Shown: positions 6,866-14,132 of the stretch, one piece after another | Numbering within the stretch: position 1 is the first letter of the stretch | How the letters are laid out: each line of letters starts with the position of its first letter | NCBI GenBank assembly: GCA_002482685.1 | Contig: DLGL01000096.1 | Coordinates: 1-30,838, forward strand | Direction of reading: 5' to 3' | Length of the DNA stretch: 30,838 bases | DNA from: Bacteriovoracaceae bacterium UBA7695 | Lineage (GTDB): Bacteria; Bdellovibrionota; Bacteriovoracia; Bacteriovoracales; Bacteriovoracaceae | Program-made: the position numbers and the translations under genes | Notes under the pieces: model-generated | Told to the model about the DNA's origin: nothing | What the model saw: the letters and a program-made list of their open reading frames with translations, nothing else | Database searches by the model: none

Positions 6866-7873
6866 TTAGTCAAGATCGTCTCTTTTGCTGATTACAACGG
6901 ATGCAAGTACCGAAGCACCAATAAGGATCCCAATGATTGCTAAGGACCACATGATGGGAAACTTCCCTCCAAAAACTTCATTAAGGTAGACCATTTTAAA
7001 TCCAACAAAGACGAGGACTGAAGCTAATCCATATTTTATATAAATAAACTTATCCATAACACCTGCAAGCATGAAATACATTGACCTCAATCCAAGGATT
7101 GCGAAAATGTTAGATGTAAAAACAATTAGTGGCTCTTTTGTGAGTGAGAAGATAGCAGGAACTGAATCAACTGCAAAAACAATATCAGTTAACTCTAAAA
7201 AAACCAACGCCAAAAATAGTGGGGTTACGAATTGCACATCATTTATTCTAATAAAGAACTTCTGTCCTACGATTTCTGGATGAACTTTAAAAAACTTTTT
7301 TAAAATTTTTATAATCACATTATCGTTCAAATTTTTTTCTTCCGTTCCTGCAAGAAACATTTTTACACCAGTAAGTATAAGCAGTCCTCCGAAGAACAGA
7401 ATGACCCAGCGATATTCCATGAGCACCGACCCAAGAGCAACGAAAATTGCTCTAAAGATTAAGGCTCCTAGGATGCCCCAGAATAAAACTCTATGCTGGT
7501 AAATTTTTGGTATACCAAAGTAAGAAAAAACGACTGCGAATACGAATATATTGTCAATAGCGAGGGACTTTTCAACTACAAAGCCAGTTAAAAACTCTAG
7601 AGCTATTGTCTTCGCCTGCAGGACAGGATCAAAGTCATCGAGTAACAAATATGCCGAATGAGTTGAGAATCTGTGAAGGCAATACAGGTAAAAAAGATAA
7701 TTAAAGACTAAGGCAAGTCCAGTCCAGAAGGCGGTCCATATAGACGCTTCTTTAAAACCTACTTCATGTGCCTTTTTATGAAAAATTCCTAAGTCAAGAG
7801 CTAAAACAACCAAAATAAAACATACGAATGATAAATAGAACCACCAGAACTCATTAAAATTAAAATGTATCAA
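6866..7873 (-). CDS. TerC family membrane protein (metal transport or tellurite resistance)
   Basis: A 335-aa inner-membrane protein with about nine membrane segments. The family's two signature regions are intact: EKSLAIDN at residues 101-108, followed by a VFAVVFSYFGIP helix, and ELTDIVFAVDSVPAIF at about 227-242, followed by FTSNIFAILGLRSMYF. The acidic residues in these helices (Glu101, Asp107, Asp230, Asp236) are the likely metal ligands. TerC/Alx proteins are linked to tellurite resistance and to manganese export. The start is a TTG at 7873 with AAAGGA 8 nt upstream; the preceding codon in frame is a stop, and the LDLGIFHKKAHEV motif needs this N-terminus. No yybP-ykoY-type leader is seen in the short 73-nt gap before it. 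Confidence 0.9.
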   Translation of the reverse strand: MIHFNFNEFWWFYLSFVCFILVVLALDLGIFHKKAHEVGFKEASIWTAFWTGLALVFNYLFYLYCLHRFSTHSAYLLLDDFDPVLQAKTIALEFLTGFVVEKSLAIDNIFVFAVVFSYFGIPKIYQHRVLFWGILGALIFRAIFVALGSVLMEYRWVILFFGGLLILTGVKMFLAGTEEKNLNDNVIIKILKKFFKVHPEIVGQKFFIRINDVQFVTPLFLALVFLELTDIVFAVDSVPAIFSLTKEPLIVFTSNIFAILGLRSMYFMLAGVMDKFIYIKYGLASVLVFVGFKMVYLNEVFGGKFPIMWSLAIIGILIGASVLASVVISKRDDLD

Positions 7874-7946
7874 TTAACAAATCCTTTTAAATTAAAAAAT
7901 GCTTAATTGCATGTAAAAAAAACAAATTATAGGCTTGTAAAAAAAT

Positions 7947-8414
7947 TTATCGAAAGTCTCTCATGTAAAACATGAAGTCATTTTTAAGACCTCCAAAGAT
8001 TACATTTTTTTTAGACCAATCTACTATACGATTTATTAAACCTAAAATATTTTTCCTCTTTTGATCATACAAGTCAGATAATCGTTGCTCCAACACATGT
8101 TTATCTTGGATCTCTTGATAGGAAAGCTGGCTAACCTTAAATGACTTTTCAAGAAGTAACTGAAAAATCTTAGATTCCTCGATTTTAAGCTTTTGATGTT
8201 TATTCATGGTTGCGGAGAGAAGTGATTTTAACTCTTCTCTCGTTTCCTCATTTAGCTCAGGATGCTCTTCAATTAATAAATCGCCATGAGATTTTATCTC
8301 TTCGAAAGAACGGACTTCCTCAGCCTCAATCCTTTGGGCCAATCTTTTCTTATCTTTTATTGAAGAACATGATACTAAAATACCAAAGCTAAACATCAAT
8401 ATAAAAATTTTCAT
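7947..8414 (-). CDS. Helical lipoprotein of unknown function
   Basis: A 155-aa lipoprotein. I place the start at the ATG at 8414, which has GGAG 5 nt upstream. A lipobox (LVSC) follows the hydrophobic run, so the protein is probably anchored by an N-terminal lipid. The rest is strongly charged and helical (RIEAEEVRSFEEIKSHGD, KIEESKIFQLLLEKSF), probably a coiled coil, with a more hydrophobic end (NIFGGLKNDFMFYMRDF-like). It starts 11 nt after the stop of baeRF A and is probably the last gene of the HPF-baeRF operon. Family not recognised; a link with ribosome work is not implied by an exported protein. Confidence 0.68.
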   Translation of the reverse strand: MKIFILMFSFGILVSCSSIKDKKRLAQRIEAEEVRSFEEIKSHGDLLIEEHPELNEETREELKSLLSATMNKHQKLKIEESKIFQLLLEKSFKVSQLSYQEIQDKHVLEQRLSDLYDQKRKNILGLINRIVDWSKKNVIFGGLKNDFMFYMRDFR

Positions 8415-8425
8415 ATTTTCTCCAT

Positions 8426-9454
8426 TCAAGAAGCCACAAAGCTTCTACCGCTTGGCAAATATTTTTTAGGTACAACGCTCACTCCTATTCCCTTATCAAT
8501 AGCTAATTCCACTAAATCATCAAGAACGTCGTCGTCGCTGGCATTAAGTTGGGATTTATTCATAACAACAATCCCCGTCAGAGGGTCGACTTCACCAAAA
8601 TGCATACATTCAAGTGACACGCATAATTGCTTAATCTCTCCTTGAATTATCTTGGGAGCTAAATACTTAACGGAGTAAATATCATCCAGAGATTTGTTTT
8701 CATTTATTGCCTTCATAACAGACTGATTATGTTTTTCATTAACAATCTGAGCAAGCCTTAATCTCATTATTGAAATAGCGTTTTGCGGCGAGGCAGTACG
8801 AAATGAATCATCATAATAAGCAAGGGGTAGGTTTGTCTTTTTCCAAAAAGAGTCTGACTGCAACTCTGTAAAAGATGCTCCGGTAATTCCTAAAATTTTA
8901 GTTGTGCTTAGAATAGATCCTCGGACTTCCTGCTGCAAAAAATCTAAAAACTCTCTAAGCGACTGCCTATCAAGTCTAGTTGGCCAATCAGCCTTAGGAA
9001 GGATTTCTGAAGGCAAGTAACTATCAATCAGCGTTTCGCTTATTGGATTTATCCTGAATAAGCTTGCGCCACTTTCATTAAAATGAAGTAGAAGTGAATC
9101 AACATACTCGTGTGATGCGGCTACAATTGGCTTAATATGAAAACTCTTAGCGACCACTACTCTGGGTTGCATCCTCGTTGGTAGCGGAATCAAGTGAGTA
9201 ATCCCATTGTTATGAAAAATGGCCAAAGTAACTGTTCCCTGTCTCATCCATCTATCCCATTCTGGAGTCATGATCTCGAAACTAGGATGTCCGCTCTTTG
9301 CCATAAGATCTTTCGCAGCTTTCAGAAGAGCCGTAAAAATCTTAGCTGGTACAAAATCGTTCCATTTAAGTGGAATGTAGAGAGATATTGCTGGTTGAGA
9401 ATTTGTCTTGATACTTCTCAAATGGTCTAAATGATCGTGGTAAATATTACTCAT
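8426..9454 (-). CDS. Bacterial eRF1-like protein, baeRF family (paralogue A)
   Basis: A 342-aa cytoplasmic protein of the bacterial archaeo-eukaryotic release factor (baeRF) class. The shared core seen in all three copies here includes RVVVAKSFHIKPI near residue 100, an internal LGITGAS segment, a helix with NAISIMRLRLAQIVNEKH, and a C-terminal L7Ae-like end CVSLECMHFGEVDP ... DDDVLDDLVELAIDKG, then VVPKKYLPSG. I find no GGQ peptide-release motif, so it is not a normal peptidyl-tRNA hydrolase; a Pelota-like ribosome-binding role is more likely (inference). The ATG overlaps the HPF stop by 8 nt (ATGAGTAA) with GGAGA 7 nt upstream, giving translational coupling to a ribosome hibernation factor. 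Paralogues at 12934-13887 and 14133-15146. Confidence 0.78.
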   Translation of the reverse strand: MSNIYHDHLDHLRSIKTNSQPAISLYIPLKWNDFVPAKIFTALLKAAKDLMAKSGHPSFEIMTPEWDRWMRQGTVTLAIFHNNGITHLIPLPTRMQPRVVVAKSFHIKPIVAASHEYVDSLLLHFNESGASLFRINPISETLIDSYLPSEILPKADWPTRLDRQSLREFLDFLQQEVRGSILSTTKILGITGASFTELQSDSFWKKTNLPLAYYDDSFRTASPQNAISIMRLRLAQIVNEKHNQSVMKAINENKSLDDIYSVKYLAPKIIQGEIKQLCVSLECMHFGEVDPLTGIVVMNKSQLNASDDDVLDDLVELAIDKGIGVSVVPKKYLPSGRSFVAS

Positions 9455-9800
9455 AAAAGTCTCCAGTGGTTAATTTCGGCTTCTGATTTTTTTTAAAAAC
9501 GCGGTCACTCTCACGACTCAAAAGTTCATTAAACCCATCAACGAGTTCAGCGGTAGCAAGGTAAAAGTTTTGTGATGACTTTTTCATCTTTAAATTTTTA
9601 AACGTTTTTCCAGTAACCATTGAACTGACGGTAAATAAATCCGGACCTGCTTGATTCGGTGAATTCTCCATCTCTAAGGTCAGAGTGATCTTGTGATCGG
9701 ACAGAGATGGAAACTTTTCTAAAACTGGCTCAATTCTTTCTTTTACAATGTCTCTTGCTAGCTGAGATGGTTCAAGGTTTTTAAATACGATTTTTAACAT
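9447..9800 (-). CDS. hpf: Ribosome hibernation promoting factor, HPF/RaiA type
   Basis: A 117-aa protein of the S30EA/HPF family: start MLKIVFKNLEPSQLARDIV, helix 1 KERIEPVLEKFP, then HKITLTLEMEN, and helix 2 NFYLATAELVDGFNELLSRESDRVFKK in the usual order. It has the short form only, without the C-terminal dimerisation domain of long HPF. Such proteins bind the 30S decoding region and silence idle ribosomes in starvation. I place the start at the ATG at 9800 with GGAGGGG 4 nt upstream, rather than at upstream in-frame codons. Its 3' end overlaps baeRF A. A hairpin sits directly before the ribosome site. Confidence 0.85.
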   Translation of the reverse strand: MLKIVFKNLEPSQLARDIVKERIEPVLEKFPSLSDHKITLTLEMENSPNQAGPDLFTVSSMVTGKTFKNLKMKKSSQNFYLATAELVDGFNELLSRESDRVFKKNQKPKLTTGDFYE

Positions 9801-9813
9801 GATCCCCTCCATG

Positions 9814-9831
9814 TTCCGCAGAGGTGCGGAA
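9814..9831 (-). promoter_or_regulatory. Leader hairpin with loop complementary to the hpf ribosome binding site
   Basis: On the minus strand TTCCGCA-CCTC-TGCGGAA is a perfect 7-bp stem with a CCTC loop. Just 4 nt downstream of it comes ATGGAGGGG; the loop CCTC is complementary to GAGG of that ribosome site. A loop-SD interaction could tune translation of hpf and the coupled baeRF A. The hairpin is certain in sequence; the role is inferred. Confidence 0.5.
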
Positions 9832-9918
9832 GCTATAATCAAATTGTAGATGGTTACTTGAAATTGCGAAAATGCATAAAGAATATCGTTAGGTTCGTTT
9901 TAATTGATACTGTAAAAG

Positions 9919-10806
9919 CTAGAGCAAAAAACTCTTCATTAGCTCGGCAGCTATAGGGTTAGCGATTTTACGATGCGATGAAATTAGAAATAATTCTTCT
10001 GTAACGTTATCCAGCTCGCCTATAAGTATAAGCTCGCCGGATAAGACTTGATTTTGAACAGTGTGAGAAGCTGCTGGAATCATCGCCATGTTATTTATGG
10101 CCATTAGTTTTTTAAGGGCGGTATCCTGGGTTTCAGCGACAATATCTATCGAAAGCTCATTTAGTTTTAGCCAGTGTTCTAAGTTATACCTCATTTGGCT
10201 ATCATAAGTCGGTAGTACTAAGGGCTGACCATCAAGTGACTTAGGAAATTTTTTTCTCAGATTTTTAAAATCTGGTCCGCCATAAATCCCTACATCTCGT
10301 TTTGATATGACTTTGTGATATAGACCTTTAGTTGCTTCAAGCTTAGGCAGGAAGTTCGTGATCGCCAAGTCAACTGTATGTGCTGATAAATCTCTCATCA
10401 GTTCTTCAAATTTCCCCTCAACCAATGAGATTGAACAAGGAGCTATTTTCAGGGCCGCTTGCGTGAGCTGGAGCATGACTTGTTTAGGGATACTATCCAG
10501 TGCTCCTAACTGAATATTAATCTTGTTAGGTTTAAGTCTATCGTGAAGGGCTTCATACATTTCCCCTCCCATCTTAAAAATATTTCTGGCGTATTCAAGT
10601 GCCAATTTTCCATGTTCAGTGAGAATTAGTTTTTTATGTTGTCTCTCAAAAAGCTGAACACCGAGATTGTCTTCAAACTGCTTAAGCTGGGCACTTAAAG
10701 TGGGTTGACCAAGCAGTAATTTTTCGGCGGCTTTGGATATGCTGTTGAGTTCAGCAATAGTCATGAAATAATAGAGATGATGGTAGTTAAGCCAGTACTT
10801 GTTCAT
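9919..10806 (-). CDS. LysR-family regulator, NhaR-like
   Basis: A 295-aa LysR-type transcription factor. The N-terminal winged helix is plain: WLNYHHLYYFMTIAELNSIS, KAAEKLLLGQPTLSAQLKQF, LGVQLFERQHKKLILTEHG. The opening NYHHLYYF is typical of the NhaR subgroup, which controls Na+/H+ antiporter and stress genes. Residues ~92-295 form the effector-binding domain (LGALDSIPKQV, VDLAITNFLP, IPAASHTVQNQV). The stop of a 51-aa lipoprotein overlaps its ATG (ATGA). It lies upstream of hpf on the same strand, separated by 118 nt, and could control hpf; that is only a positional guess. No nhaA gene is in the window. Confidence 0.86.
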   Translation of the reverse strand: MNKYWLNYHHLYYFMTIAELNSISKAAEKLLLGQPTLSAQLKQFEDNLGVQLFERQHKKLILTEHGKLALEYARNIFKMGGEMYEALHDRLKPNKINIQLGALDSIPKQVMLQLTQAALKIAPCSISLVEGKFEELMRDLSAHTVDLAITNFLPKLEATKGLYHKVISKRDVGIYGGPDFKNLRKKFPKSLDGQPLVLPTYDSQMRYNLEHWLKLNELSIDIVAETQDTALKKLMAINNMAMIPAASHTVQNQVLSGELILIGELDNVTEELFLISSHRKIANPIAAELMKSFLL

Positions 10807-10958
10807 TGTCGCTCCATGAATCCCGCCCTCAGAGATCTTTCATCCATTTGTCTTCCAAATTGGTAACCAGGGGATGAAATCTCTCCTAACTTTCTACCCT
10901 CAAGAGAAGAACAGGACATCAATAAAGCAGCACAAACGAGAACCAACAAATTAGACAT
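10803..10958 (-). CDS. Tiny lipoprotein (51 aa) coupled to the NhaR-like gene
   Basis: A short gene missed by usual length cut-offs. It starts with ATG at 10958, GGAGG 5 nt upstream, and encodes a lipoprotein signal: hydrophobic run LLVLVCAALLMSC with lipobox L-M-S-C at residues 13-16. The mature lipopeptide is only ~36 residues (SSLEGRKLGEISSPGYQFGRQ ... FMERQ in part). Its TGA overlaps the ATG of the LysR gene, so the pair is translationally coupled. A small outer-envelope lipoprotein linked to a stress regulator suggests an envelope sensor, but this is speculative. Confidence 0.68.
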   Translation of the reverse strand: MSNLLVLVCAALLMSCSSLEGRKLGEISSPGYQFGRQMDERSLRAGFMERQ

Positions 10959-11276
10959 AAAGACCTCCATGCCTACCAATGGTCTTGCTCTATATATTCA
11001 AATCGGACCGAAGCCGTGTTGACGATTTGAAGACTCATTGTGAGTGAGCTACTCCCCATAAGACAACTATACCGCAAAAGCAGTATTTTAAAAATCGATA
11101 AATACGAACCGATAAATCGATTTAACAAATCCATACAAATATTTTTTTTAAGCTGATTAAGAGAAACCACCATTCGTTTAATTTCATATGAAGTCTCTAC
11201 TTGCATTCATTTAAGCTATAACTAGCCCATTATAAATCCATTTCAGTGATGGCAAAAAGAGAGATAAAGTCTGGAT
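10959..11276. other. Divergent intergenic region with an inverted repeat at 11092-11123
   Basis: A 318-bp stretch between the divergent lipoprotein/NhaR-like pair and the 141-aa gene. It holds AAATCGAT (11092-11099) and ATCGATTT (11116-11123), perfect arms 16 nt apart, plus a direct repeat CGATAAAT at 11096 and 11110. Size and spacing would suit a LysR-type operator. A 77-codon minus-strand frame inside it has no ribosome site and I do not accept it as a gene. Promoters for both sides must lie here, but no strong -35/-10 pair stands out. Confidence 0.45.
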
Positions 11277-11702
11277 ATGAAGAAATCAACAACGCTAATT
11301 CTAGTTTGCTTTTGCTTATCAGTTTATTCCGCAGAAGATCTAACTAAAGCTGCGCGATGCGACTGGGGCTACAAAAATACGTCTCTGATCCTTGAAATGA
11401 ATTCCAAGGATGAACTTTATCCAGTCGAAATTTCGTCCTGGGAACTATGCAAGCTCGCTTTTGAACCAGATCCAAGTAACAACGGATCGTCATGGGTTAT
11501 AGAATCCCTGAGCTTTCTAAAAATTCCCGCAAACCATATTAAGCCACTGGAGATGCTCACAAAAAAAGGTCAGTGTGAAATTGGTTCCATTTTATTTCAG
11601 AAGAAATTTTTATCTTCTTACGACCATGTTGCCATCAAGCTTGCAGCTGAAGGTATATGCAAGTCCATACCTGCTTCTTTGCTGAATGATGAAAAGAGAT
11701 AA
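11277..11702 (+). CDS. Exported cysteine-containing protein of unknown function (141 aa)
   Basis: A signal peptide at residues 1-18 (STTLILVCFCLSVYSA) is followed by a ~120-aa mature domain. Four cysteines lie in the mature part (ARCDWG, ELCKLAF, GQCEIG, GICKSI), enough for two disulfides, as expected for an oxidising periplasm. It has no recognised motif. The gene is alone on the plus strand and converges on the outer-membrane barrel gene. The ribosome site is weak (AGAGAT far upstream), so the ATG at 11277 rests mainly on the signal peptide. Confidence 0.62.
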   Translation: MKKSTTLILVCFCLSVYSAEDLTKAARCDWGYKNTSLILEMNSKDELYPVEISSWELCKLAFEPDPSNNGSSWVIESLSFLKIPANHIKPLEMLTKKGQCEIGSILFQKKFLSSYDHVAIKLAAEGICKSIPASLLNDEKR

Positions 11703-11730
11703 GACTTTAACAATAAAACTAAATTTTGTT

Positions 11731-12630
11731 TTAAAAAATCACTCCATTCAGCCACATTCCTAAACTTGCTGTTTCGCGACTGAGTCCCTTGCCATCAAAG
11801 GGCCAAGTTTGAACATACAAGTATGTACTAAGCATTTTATTAACATTTATAGTCGGACCAAAGGTCCAAGAAGTGGGCCAGCGTTTCAAGAAAGTGGGAG
11901 AGCTTTCTACAAACTGTCTGAATTGGACATCAAGCCCACTTCTAAGACCGAATTTGTCACTAAGAGCGTAGTTTATAGTAGGGAAAGCTTGAATAATGGC
12001 GCGAGGTTTTTCACCAGGACTTCTTCCTGCTAGAAGCCATTCGTCCTCAACTGCCTGGTCATCTTGATAGAAGAAGATTCTTGGGGAAAGAATTGTATAG
12101 AGAGACCATTTTGGGTTCATGTTCCATGTGAGTCCTGCAAACAATCCTGGATTAAATAACACAGTTCTAGCTCTGGCATCACGACCATTGAGTTCAGGCA
12201 CATCTGTATTTAAAGCACCTGTCATATTCCAAGACTCACCTTTCAGAAGAGTTCCACTAATTCCAGCTCGAACGCCTTGAAATCTCCATTCCGAGTCTTG
12301 AGTATGTATGTGCTCAAGCCTATTTTGGAGATCAATACTATAAGTGCTATTTAACTTATATTTAACAGAGACTAAGTTGAAAAGTGAAAGACCAGTATCA
12401 AGAGGTCTAGAAAGTTCGTTCTTGCCAGTTTGGCCGTCTTCCAAAGATGGTCCTTCCCAAAAACTAAAGTAGTTCATACCAAATCTTTCGGTAATACTTC
12501 TCAGTAAAAGGCTCTTTTGAGATATTTTAGAATACTCTACTTGAGCATACGAACTGAAGCTACTCAGACAAAAAACAACTCCTATATATAGCCATTGATT
12601 GGATCCTTTAAAACCTTGAAGTGCTGACAT
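11731..12630 (-). CDS. Outer-membrane beta-barrel protein
   Basis: A 299-aa protein with an N-terminal signal peptide ending SSYAQ at about residue 30. The mature chain is made of alternating strand-like segments separated by polar turns, many ending with an aromatic residue (YSIDLQNRLEHIHT, WSLYTILSPRIFFY, FGLRSGLDVQFRQF, STYLYVQTWPF). It ends in NGVIF with a terminal Phe, a typical barrel-assembly signal. I judge about 12 strands, but cannot name a family. A single gene with AAAGGAG 6 nt before the ATG. It sits between the baeRF genes without an evident link to them. Confidence 0.75.
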   Translation of the reverse strand: MSALQGFKGSNQWLYIGVVFCLSSFSSYAQVEYSKISQKSLLLRSITERFGMNYFSFWEGPSLEDGQTGKNELSRPLDTGLSLFNLVSVKYKLNSTYSIDLQNRLEHIHTQDSEWRFQGVRAGISGTLLKGESWNMTGALNTDVPELNGRDARARTVLFNPGLFAGLTWNMNPKWSLYTILSPRIFFYQDDQAVEDEWLLAGRSPGEKPRAIIQAFPTINYALSDKFGLRSGLDVQFRQFVESSPTFLKRWPTSWTFGPTINVNKMLSTYLYVQTWPFDGKGLSRETASLGMWLNGVIF

Positions 12631-12818
12631 GGTGACTCCTTTCAGACAAATTTAATTCAAATTCTGAGTGAAGGATAATGCTTAAAAGAACCCTTTTGAA
12701 TTGTATAAACTGATGCTTATCAAACTTCATTCGAATATCGGACGTCTAGTTTGAAGACAACTATTGCTGAAATTGATCTACCGATTAAGTTCTGAAAGGA
12801 TACCTTCTGAGAGCTAAC

Positions 12819-13004
12819 ATGAAAAAAGAGTTTAAGCACTTATTCAGATTAAGCGAAAATGAAAAAAAGAACGAATTTACGTTTAGGATCCAGGAGCTAA
12901 AAAGGCTCGCGGATCCTAAAGTTGGGTTACAGACTATGAAGCCAGAAACACTTTTCCCGGCGGAAGAAATCTTTTCGGAACGACCTGAACTTCGCTACCA
13001 TTAG
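12819..13004 (+). CDS. Doubtful small gene (61 aa)
   Basis: A plus-strand frame starting ATGAAAAAAGAG with no clear ribosome site (only GAGAG about 9 nt upstream). It reads through the terminator hairpin at 12885-12917 and overlaps the 3' end of baeRF B on the other strand by 71 bp. The predicted product is charged and helical (RLSENEKKNEFTFRIQELKR). I list it only because the first half looks protein-like; it may be spurious. Confidence 0.22.
   Translation: MKKEFKHLFRLSENEKKNEFTFRIQELKRLADPKVGLQTMKPETLFPAEEIFSERPELRYH
12885..12917 (-). terminator. Terminator after baeRF B
   Basis: AGGATCC ... GGATCCT gives a 7-bp outer stem, with GAGC/GCTC as an inner stem. On the minus strand it lies 17 nt after the baeRF B stop and is followed by a T-rich stretch ending in GTTCTTTTTTTC. 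Confidence 0.6.
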
Positions 13005-13887
13005 AAAGTGCGAGTTCTAATAGATCATCCAGAAGATCATCGTCATGTACTCCTTGCTGCTGACGGCTTACTTTCACACCTGCCTCACTCATCTCACCGA
13101 AGATCAGATCATCCAGTGATACGCAAAGTTTCTTCACAGAGCGGGCCTGAAGTCGCTGATAGAGTTCTTCGAGGCTTAATATCTGATGATGGCCAAAAGT
13201 TTCCACTATCGATCGGTACTCATGGGCTATGATCTGGCTTAAGCTAAGTCGGACCACCGACATGGCATTTTCACGTAATGCAATTCCAGGAACAACTGGG
13301 ATATATCGTACCTGAAGACCCGATGCTGAGCCGAGCTTTAGATGGTCTGTTTGCGTGAGATTTCCTGCGATTCCAAGAATGTTTGTCGAAGGTAGCTTAA
13401 ATTCTTCAACCATTCGGACAAGCTCAGGAAGGTCAGCTATCCTCTTCGACTTCACTGCCAGTAGCTGATCATCGTAGAGACCTACCCTATGTAGTTCAAC
13501 CATCTCTGGTGTAAAAAGCAACATCAATGAATCTCTATGAAAGTTCTGGGCAGCAATGAGTGGCTTCACATGGAAGCTTTCGGCTACTACAACCCGTGGA
13601 TCAAGCTTTAAGGGAAGGGGTACCAAAAGAAAATGATTAGCGGCATGGTATATCCCAAGAGTCACTGCACCTTTATCAATCCAATGCTTCCAGTCAGGTT
13701 CTGTAATTGTTGGAGCGCACAGACCTTGACGATTAAACAGCTTTTCAACCTGAGCGACCAAACCTCGAAAAATGGATCCCGGTGTAGGTTCGCTCCAGAC
13801 TAAAGGAATAAAGATTGAAGTGCGGGGAGAACTAATATTGGCCATAATGGTCAGGGTTTCGAGGTGAGTATCGTAAAAAGATTTCAT
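12934..13887 (-). CDS. Bacterial eRF1-like protein, baeRF family (paralogue B)
   Basis: A 317-aa paralogue of baeRF A. It aligns along its whole length: TSIFIPLVWSE near the start, RVVVAESFHVKPLIAA, LGIAGNLTQTDH, NAMSVVRLSLSQIIAHEY, KKLCVSLDDLIFGEMSE, HDDDLLDDLLELAL and VVPKRFLPPGKVFLAS. As in A, I see no GGQ motif. I choose the ATG at 13887 because AAGGATG lies just before it and the N-terminus then matches A; the frame extends 7 codons further to a TTG without need. It is divergent from paralogue C with 245 bp between them and ends at a hairpin terminator. Function inferred as ribosome binding or rescue. Confidence 0.78.
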   Translation of the reverse strand: MKSFYDTHLETLTIMANISSPRTSIFIPLVWSEPTPGSIFRGLVAQVEKLFNRQGLCAPTITEPDWKHWIDKGAVTLGIYHAANHFLLVPLPLKLDPRVVVAESFHVKPLIAAQNFHRDSLMLLFTPEMVELHRVGLYDDQLLAVKSKRIADLPELVRMVEEFKLPSTNILGIAGNLTQTDHLKLGSASGLQVRYIPVVPGIALRENAMSVVRLSLSQIIAHEYRSIVETFGHHQILSLEELYQRLQARSVKKLCVSLDDLIFGEMSEAGVKVSRQQQGVHDDDLLDDLLELALSNGSEVQVVPKRFLPPGKVFLAS

Positions 13888-14132
13888 ATACATCCTTTGC
13901 ATCTTCAAGATGCAGCTAATAGTTAGATCCTTAAAAAAAAATTAAAGCATTTGTGAGCAAACAGATAATAGATAAGCACGCAACATTTCATCGTAAAAAC
14001 AGAAGTAATCAACTAACCAGTTGACTGTCACTAATCTTTTAAGAAGATCGCTTTTATCGAGGCTAAATGAACTATTTATCGATTTAAGACGCTAAGTCTT
14101 TAAAGCCGATAAGGTTAGTATCTGGAGGATCT
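13888..14132. promoter_or_regulatory. Shared control region of baeRF B and C
   Basis: A 245-bp region between two divergent baeRF genes. It contains CAACT-AACC-AGTTG (14010-14023), ATTTATCGATTTAA near 14071-14084 (sharing ATCGATTTAA with the inverted repeat at 11116-11125), and AAGAC-GCTAA-GTCTT in the leader of C. These may be regulatory, and the shared ATCGATTTAA core may mark one common regulator. No clean promoter pair stands out. Confidence 0.4.

Noticed and set aside
7874..7946. A possible manganese (yybP-ykoY) riboswitch ahead of the TerC-family gene
   Set aside because: The gap is only 73 nt and A/T-rich; no aptamer core is visible.
10973..11206. A 77-codon minus-strand open frame in the divergent intergenic region
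   Set aside because: No ribosome site, no signal peptide or motif, and it overlaps the place where promoters and the inverted repeat lie.
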